This document shows, in pieces, positions 1 through 7,700 of a stretch of DNA of 15,789 nucleotides (position 1 is the first letter of the stretch; every line of letters starts with the position of its first letter). This DNA is from Porogramme epimiltina. Its lineage: Eukaryota > Basidiomycota > Agaricomycetes > Polyporales > Polyporaceae. The notes under the pieces were generated by a model. The model saw only the letters and a program-made list of their open reading frames with translations. It made no database searches and was not told where the DNA came from. The translations under genes were made by a program, and so were the position numbers. The DNA is taken from the NCBI GenBank assembly GCA_900155495.1, contig FTLJ01001462.1, positions 1-15,789 on the forward strand, given 5' to 3'.

Positions 1-1162
1 TCACGCACCCTCGGACGGTAGACCAGCTCGACGGCGCGTCCCTCATCCTCCGCATGGTCCCAGACTTCGCGCCCGCCCCGTTCCGCATCCCCCGCTGGCT
101 CCTGCACGCGGTGACCTCGCTCAAGCTCTTCGTCACTACTCGCGCCGTCCAGCCCCAGCCCGGTGAAAAGACGTCGATGCAGGTCGAGTTCTCGAACATG
201 ATCACGGGCGAGGAGATCCGCATCGGGCTCGGGCTCTGCACGCAGGTCCCCGCGGGTGCGTTCCCGGACCACTGGGCGCGGGCGGAGGCGATCAGCAATG
301 AGACATGGCTCCGCCCGTGGGGCAAGGGCGCGCACGACTGCGCGACGGACCACATCGAGGACTGGCCGCTGCGCAGCCGCGAGTTCGGGATCCCAGGGCG
401 CACCATTCGCCTCTCCTTTGCGCCATGTCCCCATGCCCCCGATCAGACACTCGTGCCGGGCATCGAGCTCTCCGGGGAGGTATACGAGGACATGCAGCGC
501 GCCGCTGGGGTCTCCTTGTCCTCCCGTCTTCTGTTGACGCCGCAGGTGAACGACATGGCGCTCTCCGAATCATCTGTCCACAGCCAAAACAGGACTGTGG
601 CGCACGTTTGCTCGCCCGGAGATGTACAGTCGAGTTCCGCTCAGCCTGCTCCCGTCCCATTCAAGTTGACCTGTCTGCGCCCGCTTCGAGCACATTCCTC
701 GTGACTCCTCCGATCGGTCGATCCTCAAGTCCTCTGGGCATCTGCACCGAATTCGAATGGTTCCCTCTGTTTCAGTACCTGAGCATACCGCCAGATGGTG
801 GATATCCTGCTCACGGCCACGAACAGACCATCCGAGAGGGACTTGACAGTCGAGACTACTCTCCCTACGATAGCACGGGCATGCAGTACATGCGGCCAGG
901 TCCAGTCTTGGCCGTAGGACCGATCGTTGGGTTTCCTGGTGCGCCGGAGGTTCCGCAGTCGCCTCCGTACACCGATAAATTAGAGCCCGTATCCCTGCCT
1001 GCCGCAGCACTGGAGACATGCGGAGGCGACGTAGCGCGTGGCTCCCCGACCGGGACGTCGACTGCGACTACCACAAAAGTTTCTTCAGACGTCGACCGTG
1101 GCTTCCGCCGCTCGTTCTGGAGCTGGCTCAAACGCCGCTGTTCCAAACTGCGCTGTCGGTAG
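1..1162 (+). CDS. HET-A: 3' part of a HET-domain family gene (partial, open at left edge)
   Basis: This is the C-terminal portion of a paralogue of the HET gene at 2429. The reading frame is open from position 3, so the N-terminal HET domain lies outside the window. Seen: blocks shared with HET-B include F-R-I-P-R near the start, A-H-D-C followed by H-I-E-D-W, R-T-I-R-L-S-F with P-C-x-H-A-P-x-Q-T-L-V, and G-x-V-Y-E near codon 161. Read straight through, this frame stops at 702-704. A candidate 47-nt intron (546-592, phase 0, GTGAAC...CAG) moves reading into a frame open to the TAG at 1160-1162, which adds a Ser/Thr/Pro-rich tail ending in a Trp- and Arg-rich segment. HET proteins act in fungal nonself recognition and cell death, and their C-termini vary; here the tail does not resemble that of HET-B. 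I am confident of the family and of codons up to about 540, but unsure of the 3' end. Confidence 0.72.
546..592 (+). other. Candidate intron in HET-A
   Basis: The donor GTGAAC follows CAG, and the acceptor is AACAG at 588-592. The length is 47 nt, phase 0. Removing it joins the HET-homologous frame to the frame that stays open to 1162. Two other acceptors, ending at 583 and 775, land in the same downstream frame, so the exact acceptor is uncertain. No strong branch-point sequence is visible. The 775 acceptor has the best pyrimidine tract but gives a 230-nt intron, long for this group of fungi. Confidence 0.4.
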
Positions 1163-1369
1163 TGGAGATTACTACGAAGCCCGTACGAAACACCCGATGT
1201 CATATACATACAACAGCTTTATTGAATACTATAGAGGTGAATGCAAGCGATACATGATACAGTGGCAGAGGCCTCACCACTGTGCATGACCGTGCGATGA
1301 AACGCAAGGTTGCCCAGGACAGAAGTATTTAAGGCAACGAGCAGGGCGACCGAGAGGCGGCGCTGCTGC
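1163..1369. other. Spacer after HET-A
   Basis: This is about 200 bp of non-coding sequence between the candidate HET-A stop and the start of the clearly duplicated upstream module. It contains TTTATT at 1218-1223, which reads AATAAA on the minus strand. No gene model on that strand supports it as a functional poly(A) signal. I see nothing else here. Confidence 0.4.
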
Positions 1370-2379
1370 CAGTGGTGCGCCGCGCAGGAGACATCGACAG
1401 GGAGTCCCGACCAACAAGCTGGATAGGCACCCTTCCGAGAATCAGGCCAGCGACGGCGACGAGTAGCAAGGCGTTGTGCACGGGCGCCAAGACCGCGACT
1501 CCCCAGCGGTCGCGCGCGTGTCATCCACGTGGCGTCGTTCTCTTCCCTTCCTCCAACGTTGGCCCTTGGTCCAAGACGCTCCCCAGCTATATGCGCCCGT
1601 CTACCTCGAGAAGCCAGCCAAGGAGGGCCATACACCCTCGACCCCGATCACAACACCCTCGTCGCTCCTCTCCAGGGGCTCTGTTCGCCTCCGCCTGTCT
1701 CGATCGTCACCGGTCCCCTGTCCCGACCGCCGTCCGGAACCAGCCCCCCGGTTGGATGGGTTCCTATCTAGCGCGCTGTATGCTCCTGCGTTCTCCGCAC
1801 CTAGTAATAAAGTTGCCTTTAGAAGTGGCTGAGATCACTGCCCGCGGTGTGCCAGCAAGACTTGCCCTATGCAAGCATGCCTGACCAAATTTCTCCAAGC
1901 GCGCCAGAGTCTAAAAGACGTGGAGAGATCAGCGCTCTGGCCCAGTCAGTGCCTTTTCTTGTGTGCTCATGAAATAACGCTGAATCGATCCAGGCGAAGT
2001 ACCTCTGAATGTGCACATCCTGTCCTCGTCGCGTCCAGACTCAGGCTGACTCGTGTGCAAGAGTGATCAGCTCGCCCCCTTCGGGCACGAGGAACCGCGC
2101 TTTCTAAAGTTCAAGGAAGGTTAGGCCGCACAGCCGCCGATATTGTTCTTCTGTGCCTCGCGCCGTCCACCCTGCTTCCGCGTGTGCACCGTGCGTCCCA
2201 GTTACCCGTCCAAGCATTAGAGGGACGGCGCTTTCCTCGTCTCTCATACCAGGGATTCTCCCCTCGCACCAACGTCATCTTGGTATCTGTGGCCTTCTCT
2301 ACACCCAAATCTTTCCACCCTAGTTGCCCCAGCGGGATACACGACGACTTTTTGCACCACCCCAGTGAGTTAACATAGC
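1370..2379 (+). repeat. Upstream module, copy 1 (duplicated at about 14825-15789)
   Basis: This roughly 1-kb segment directly precedes HET-B and is collinear with the last kilobase of the window. Matching blocks in order include GGTGCGCCG (near 1374 and 14834), a 13-bp block CTCGAGAAGCCAG (1605 and 15063 regions), AATAAA (1806 and 15249), a block ending CGGTGTGCCAGCA (about 1845 and 15288), GCTGAATCGA (about 1979 and 15373), and a final 19-bp block with one mismatch (2361-2379 and 15771-15789). The offset drifts from about 13460 to 13410, so copy 2 carries net small deletions. I estimate roughly 70-75% identity by eye. There is no convincing ORF shared by both copies. The simplest reading is the 3'UTR of one gene plus the promoter and 5'UTR of the next, duplicated together with the HET genes. 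Confidence 0.75.
1806..1811 (+). terminator. AATAAA poly(A)-signal hexamer, upstream module copy 1
   Basis: A perfect AATAAA lies about 650 bp after the candidate HET-A stop and is conserved in the second module copy (15249-15254). Conservation inside otherwise diverged sequence suggests it ends the transcript of the gene on its left, here HET-A. Confidence 0.45.
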
Positions 2380-2418
2380 CTGGCCGTCAACACGCATCCT
2401 GACTATCGCCGCCCCCAG
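2365..2418 (+). other. 5'UTR intron upstream of HET-B
   Basis: The donor GTGAGT is at 2365-2370, the branch-type CTGAC at 2399-2403, and the acceptor CCCCCAG ends at 2418. This gives a 54-nt intron with the branch A 16 nt before the acceptor, well-formed by basidiomycete standards. It ends 10 nt before the HET-B ATG. The open frame just upstream does not join the HET-B frame after splicing, so I place it in the 5'UTR rather than in coding sequence. The donor is preserved in the second module copy at 15775-15780. Confidence 0.6.
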
Positions 2419-2428
2419 AGCGGGAACG

Positions 2429-4187
2429 ATGTGGGTCCTTAGCACCGCTCGCGCCGAGCTCCACTACTTTTCCGACTGCGCTGCCGTCACTGGAGGATAC
2501 GCGATCTTGTCCCACACTTGGGCCCAGGCTCCCGCACGCGAGAAGACCTTCCAGGACGTCCAAAAGATAACCGAGGAATGCGAGGCCACTGGAGCAAACA
2601 CTCGGGACTGCGTGGGGGAGAAGATACGCCGGTGCTGCGAGATCGCGGACGGAGACGGGTACAATTGGATCTGGATCGACTCGTGCTGCATCGACAAGAC
2701 GAGCAGCACGGAGCTGTCGGAAGCGATCAACTCGATGTTCAACTGGTACGCGCTCTCCGAGGTCTGCTACGTCTATCTCGAAGATGTCGAGGATGACGAC
2801 GATCCGGATGACGAAGACTCGGATTTCCAAAACGCACGATGGCACTCTCGGGGGTGGACGCTGCAAGAGCTACTCGCCCCCGCGTTCGTCATTTTCTTCT
2901 CGAAGGAGTGGGTGAATATCGGGACAAAGTACGAGCTCCGCGATCCTCTTTCAGAGTGCACAGGAATCGAAGAGGAGTACCTCACGCGCCAGTGGGACTT
3001 CCGAGTCCACGCGTCGATCGCGACGCGCATGTCCTGGGCGGCTCCACGCAAGACGACGCGGGTGGAGGACGAGGCGTACTGCCTCCTTGGACTGTTCGAC
3101 ATCAACATTCCGACGATGTACGGGGAGGGGAGACATGCATTCCAGCGGCTGCAGGCGGAACTAGCGAGACAGAGCACGGACGCGACGCTTTTTGCTTGGT
3201 GCTACTGCCTCCGCTCCAGTGACGATGAGAGGGAACAGGGACCTCTATCCGAGAGTCATCCGGCTCTCCCGGTCATATTTCTATTTGCTCCCTCGCCGAG
3301 TCTGTTTATAGGATGGTCGAACGCGTGCTCGTCCCCGTGGACACCCTCCCCCGCAGGTCCACCGACTCCACCAAATACCCGACCTGAGCCGGACGAGAAG
3401 GTATGTACGGTGTGTCTTATACGCAACTCGTTCCTACCTCATATCCAAATAAATACTTCAATAGCCTAAGGACAGTTCGCCTAGCCAAACTCACGACGAG
3501 GTCTCCTCGTTTGAGGTCACCTCGCATGGAATGAAGTGCCACTTCCCGGTTGCCGAGGTTGATGGGGTCACCATCGCTGTCCTCCCATGCCAGGAGAATG
3601 GTGAACGCCTCGGACTCCTCCTCCATCCATCTCCGAACGACCAGACCCAGGGCCCATCCCGCAAGCTCTACTACGTCTCGTGGTCATTTCGTGAGCTAAG
3701 TGGACCCAGGTACCAGGCCTGGAGGCTGGCCTGCCTCGGCGGCGACGACGACAACCTGCGCTTCCGCGGAAAGCCCGTCGCTGCCACCTGGCGCGATATC
3801 TACATCGCCGCCCACCCGCCCACGACCGGACGGACAGACGGCGCCCACCTCCTCCAGCGCTTCCTTCCCGACGTCGCGCCCACGGCATTCCGGATTCCTC
3901 GGACGCTAATGCAGACTTTGGGTGCGCTCCAATTCTTCCCCAACACACGAAGGGCCCGGGGACCCTATGACTCAGCATCAAGGGACAACATCGGCCTTCT
4001 CCTCCAGAACACGGCATTGGCAGAGTCGATTCACATTCTCCTCGGCACGTGCACCAGATTTGCTTCAAATGGTGGGCGTCCATACCACTGGGCATGGGCA
4101 GAGCACACGCACAGTGAGACGTGGGATCGGTTTTTTTTTTTTTTGGGATCCGAGTTTATTGCCCTTGAGGGCCGAGCCCTATGGTAG
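2429..4187 (+). CDS. HET-B: HET-domain protein, 5' part, truncated by the LINE
   Basis: The HET (heterokaryon incompatibility) domain acts in fungal nonself recognition; its activation is linked to cell death. Exon 1 (2429-3400, 324 codons) begins M-W-V-L-S-T and carries the hallmark motifs Y-A-I-L-S-H-T-W (residues 24-31), W-I-W-I-D-S-C-C-I-D-K (80-90) and R-G-W-T-L-Q-E-L-L-A-P (141-151). It continues with M-S-W-A-A (201-205) and Y-G-E-G-R-H-A-F (231-238), the usual segment after the domain. An acidic stretch lies at about 119-132. Exon 2 starts at 3465 and continues the family-typical F-x-V-T-S-H-G-M region. At 4132 the frame runs into the LINE poly(T): five Phe and about 14 element-encoded residues, then TAG at 4185-4187, about 564 aa in all. 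The rest of the gene resumes at 10553. The start is the first ATG after the 5'UTR intron and matches the usual N-terminus of the family. Confidence 0.85.
3401..3464 (+). other. Intron of HET-B
   Basis: The donor GTATGT (3401-3406) follows AAG. The acceptor is TAG ending at 3464 (64 nt) or AAG ending at 3470 (70 nt). Both keep phase 0 and join exon 1 to the open frame of exon 2, differing by two codons. Without splicing the frame stops at 3467-3469. Confidence 0.75.
4119..4132 (+). repeat. Target site duplication of the LINE, left copy
   Basis: ACGTGGGATCGGTT here is identical to 10540-10553. Its last two T bases merge with the element's poly(T), so the certain part is 12 bp and the likely length 14 bp. 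It starts on a codon boundary of HET-B and encodes the shared T-W-D-R. Confidence 0.93.
4131..4144 (-). other. LINE poly(A) tail
   Basis: There are 14 consecutive T bases on the plus strand, which is a poly(A) tail on the element's sense strand. Two of them belong to the target site duplication. The tail is uninterrupted by other bases, as expected of a young insertion. Confidence 0.9.
4155..4160 (-). terminator. LINE poly(A) signal AATAAA
   Basis: TTTATT on the plus strand reads AATAAA on the element strand, 10 bases before the poly(A) tail. Directly upstream of it lies a short hairpin, GCCC-TCAA-GGGC (4161-4172). Confidence 0.8.
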
Positions 4188-4376
4188 GCATGCACGACTA
4201 GGTAGCTACAGGGTGGGGGAGACGTGGGGATCGCTGGACAGAAGCCGAGAATTATACGTAGTGGAGGGCGCGGCATGTGCTCCGGGGGGCCGGGACGCGC
4301 CCGCTGGCCAGGCCGGCAGGCGGCGCTCTCGCCATTAGTGTGGAGCGTCATAGCATAATGTAGTGGGGGACCGAGA

Positions 4377-4382
4377 AATAAA
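4377..4382 (+). terminator. Plus-strand AATAAA inside the LINE 3'UTR
   Basis: A perfect AATAAA in the orientation of the host HET-B gene lies about 190 bp after the new stop codon created by the insertion. It could end a truncated HET-B transcript. Whether it is used cannot be judged from sequence. Confidence 0.35.
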
Positions 4383-4602
4383 GTTGTATCGTAACAAGTG
4401 GCTGCGCGGCGCTGCAAGTCCCGACGCCCCCGACCTTCGAATAGGTAGGGCCGTGAGTTGTAAACCTGCCGCCCTTGTGGGTGCGCGTACGCCCCGGGCC
4501 TCTGCCTCTTGCCGCGGTTCAGGGGTACGGGCGTCGGTTGCCCCGCCGCCCGTCAGAACTCCCCCACGCCCAGAGCGTCAGGACCGTTCACGCCGCCGCC
4601 AC

Positions 4603-4632
4603 AGAGAGAGAGAAAAGAAAGAAAGAAGGAAG
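4603..4632. repeat. Purine-rich simple-sequence tract (GA / GAAA)
   Basis: Thirty uninterrupted purines on the plus strand: a GA repeat followed by GAAA-type units. In the LINE RNA this is a pyrimidine tract in the 3'UTR. Confidence 0.85.
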
Positions 4633-4702
4633 TAAGCCACCCAACGCCCCGGGCGAGAAAAGCGCCCGGAGAAATCCCAATACCAGTGTGTCTCGCGAGA
4701 TA

Positions 4703-4726
4703 GGGGGGAGAGGGGAAGGGGGGGGG
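4703..4726 (+). other. G-rich tract in LINE 3'UTR (antisense strand)
   Basis: G runs of 6, 4 and 9 are separated by one to three bases on the plus strand. Splitting the long run makes an intramolecular G-quadruplex possible. It lies 15 bp beyond the ORF2 stop, on the strand opposite the LINE RNA. Confidence 0.6.
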
Positions 4727-4741
4727 TTCTCGCCGCGTTCG

Positions 4742-7700
4742 TCATCCTTCATCGTCCTTGTCGTCGTCCTCGATTTCGGGTAGCAGCCCGAAGATGCGGC
4801 GGAAGCGTTCCGTCGCATTGATGTACGCGAAGAGCGGACGGAGGGCGGCCTTAGAGTTGAGGAGGACCGAGAGCTTGCGGCCCTCGCGCCCGAGCGTGCG
4901 GAAGTGGATCGCGCGGTGGATGCCGTAGGCTGGACAGTCGAGTAGGTAGTGGGTTGGCGACTCCGGGGCTTCCGCACACGTCGGACACGTGTCTGTAAGG
5001 GACTTTCCTATGCGCTTGAGATAAGCATAGAGTGGGACGTGACCCGTCCGCAGCTGGGTGAGAAGGTTAGCGTGGCGGCGCGCGAGAGGTTTCACAAGCT
5101 TAGCATATTTCCCCGAAGGGAGTGAGTCGTCGACGCGCTTGATCCTGCGAGCTCGGGGGGTATCTGTCCACCTGTGCGCGGCGAGGGTTTTGAGCTCCTG
5201 CGCGTAGTTCTGCCGCGCGCGCGACGCGCTGTGAGGCAGCTTCTTGCGCAGCTCCTTGGGGAGCTCCCTCGCGGCGCTCGAGCGTCCCGCGGCCGCCTCC
5301 TTTGCTGCCTTGTCCGCCGCCTCGTTGCCTGCGACACCCTCGTGACCTGGCACCCATCGGAGGGTGAGGCGCAGGCCCGGGCGTGCGTCCTTGAGTTTCT
5401 TGACGTGTGCATGGAAGATGTCAGTGAGGTATCTTCCGGGCGCGGAGGTACGTAGCGTAGTAGCGCGGATGGCCGCCGTGTTGTCCAGGGCTATAGACGC
5501 GCGCTGAATCGCCTGCCGCTCCGTGCGGAGGAGTTCGACGCCCAGGATCGTCGCGACGATTTCCGCCTCGTAGACAGTGTGTTGAGTCGAGGGGCCCAGG
5601 TAGTGTCGTAGAATCCTGGGGCGCCGCCTGCCCGGGGCGTAGAGGAGCGCGGCGGCCCCAACGCCACCGTCGACGTCAGAACCATCGGTGTAGATGCGGT
5701 ACGCGCCACGGCGGGCCCACCGTGCGTCGTCTTCTGCCGCGCGGGCTTTGCTTTCGGGAATGTGAGTGCGGTGACGTGGTTTCCATCGCGGGTGCAGGCG
5801 TGCTGGGCGTATCGTTTCAATGTTGCCTCGCGCGGAGCTGTGGCGGAAGGCGTCGGTGAGTTCGTGGAGGGCCGATTTGTGTGACTTGACGTAGCGTTTG
5901 CTTGCTCGTCGAACATGCGGCACTAGCGGGTGGTCGCTTGGTAGCGTGTAGAGTCGGATTGCCGCGCGCTGGCAGACCTTCTTGACGAGAAGGTCGAAGG
6001 GGAGTAGGGAGTCTGCGTGTACTTCTAGGACGTCAGTAGCAGTGGAACGGAGCGCGCCTGTCATGGTGAGGAGAGCCTGGCGCTGGACCATGCCCAGCTT
6101 CTTCGTCGCGCTGACCGAGCCGTGCAGGCGCTTCTTGCCCGGGATGTGGCGGATTGGCGTCAGGAAGGTGTCCGCAGCGTATAGCATGCTGGGGACTGCG
6201 ACGGAGAGGTAGAGTCGGCGGACGACTGCCAGCGTGAGGCCGTTCCGCGCGTTTGCGAGTCGCCGCAGCAGCGCGACCCACTTGGTTCCCTTCGCCGCGG
6301 CGAAGGCGGTGTGCTGCCTAAAGCGGAGGTTGCGGTCGAGCAGCACCCCCAGGAAGCGGTGGTATTCTGCAGGGGGTATGGCCGTGCCGTCGGTGAGCCT
6401 CAAAGTCGGCCCGAGGTCGCTGCCGGTCGCTCTGCAATTGATCAGCCCGAACTTATCCAGCGAGAACTCTGAGTTGTGTGCGCGCGACCAGTCGAGTGCG
6501 CCGCCGTCCTTGTCCATAAAGTCGCGGACTTTTGCGTGGCAGTCGGCGAATGTCTTCCCTGTTGTTACCAGCGCGACGTCGTCCATAGAGCCGACTGCCG
6601 TTTGACCTGCCTTGGGTGTCGCGCTGTCGATGAGGTCAGAATTGTAGAATGCGTAGAGTATTACCGAGAGCGGGCATCCTTGGTCGATGCCGCTCAGAAT
6701 CTGGAAGAGTTCCGAAACGTAGTCGTCGAATTTGAGGCGTGTCTTCCGTCCCTCGAGCTTGATGCGCAGCCAGTTGGTGTATTCCTCGGGGACGCCGCGC
6801 ATGCGGAGGTTGTGAATGAGCCGCTCCGGGGACGCCGCCGGGAAAGCTGACTTGATATCGAGGAACACAACCGAAGCGCGGTCGCCACGCCGCCAGGCGT
6901 CCTTGACGGTCTTGGTGACGAGATGTATTGAGTCGGTGGTGGTGCGCCCGGCGCGCCCTCCAAACTGATAGCTGGCTAGGAGAGAGAGTCGCTCAGCCTC
7001 GTAAACTAGCACATCTGCGACGCACCGGGAAAGTATCTTGGACATGCATCCCAGTAACGCAATGGGGCGCCACGCCTTTGCCACAGTGTAGTCGGTCTTC
7101 CCGGGCTTCTTTAGGACAACTGTGTCGGAGACTTTCCATTCGTCGGGATAGTAGCGTAGGTCGAACGTGGCGCGGAAGAGTCGTCCTAGATGCGGTGTGA
7201 GCTGGTCCACACAGTGTTTGTATACCTCATTCGGGATGGCGTCCGGGCCTGGCGCTTTGAAGGTGCGGAGCGCGGCGATCGCGCCCCGCACCTGGTCGTC
7301 GGTGATTGGTCGGAAGGAGAACCGTGGCGGTGGGTAGGGGCCCGTGGGTGCTGGCGCGGTGCTAGGTGGTAGAAAGAAGATGGAGTGGAATTTCTCCCCC
7401 TTCTCCTCGTTGGTGGTGAGCTTGACCGGGCGCCCGCGCTCATCCACGTCGTTGAGTGTGGGGATGCGTGCGCTGCCGCCGTCCATCGGGCCTGCCTTGA
7501 GGAACCGGTTTGCATTCCAGATGGTCTTGGAGTCGACGGAGTCGATCCAGGCCTTCCAGTGGTCGTTCTTTGCTGCGCGGATGTGATCAGCGTAACGATT
7601 CCGAAAGCGGCGATACTCAGCGTGCGCGGGGTGGTGCTTGTCGTGCCGGTGGTGGTGAGACACCCGTCCCAGGCGCTCCTTCTCTTTTCGCATCTTCCCG

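Larger units (their letters stand above)
4161..4741 (-). other. LINE 3'UTR
   Basis: These roughly 580 bases between the ORF2 stop and the poly(A) signal have no credible ORF on the element strand. They contain a 30-nt purine tract (4603-4632) and a G-rich tract (4703-4726). Both are pyrimidine-rich in the element RNA. A bulged stem (4177-4187 with 4206-4213) and a 4-bp hairpin (4161-4172) lie near the 3' end and could serve as reverse transcriptase recognition structures; that role is inference. On the host plus strand there is an AATAAA at 4377-4382. Confidence 0.7.

Noticed and set aside
1219..1635. 138-codon minus-strand frame, with AATAAA on the same strand at 1223-1218
   Set aside because: The equivalent strand of the second module copy does not keep the same frame, so the match is at DNA level, not protein level.
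2184..2378. Open frame just before HET-B, considered as an upstream exon or uORF
   Set aside because: It starts at GTG, not ATG, and after the predicted splice it does not enter the HET-B frame.
1370..2379. The upstream module as a solo LTR or transposon
   Set aside because: I see no terminal inverted repeats, no target duplication at its ends and no coding remnant. Its position relative to HET genes is better explained by tandem gene duplication.
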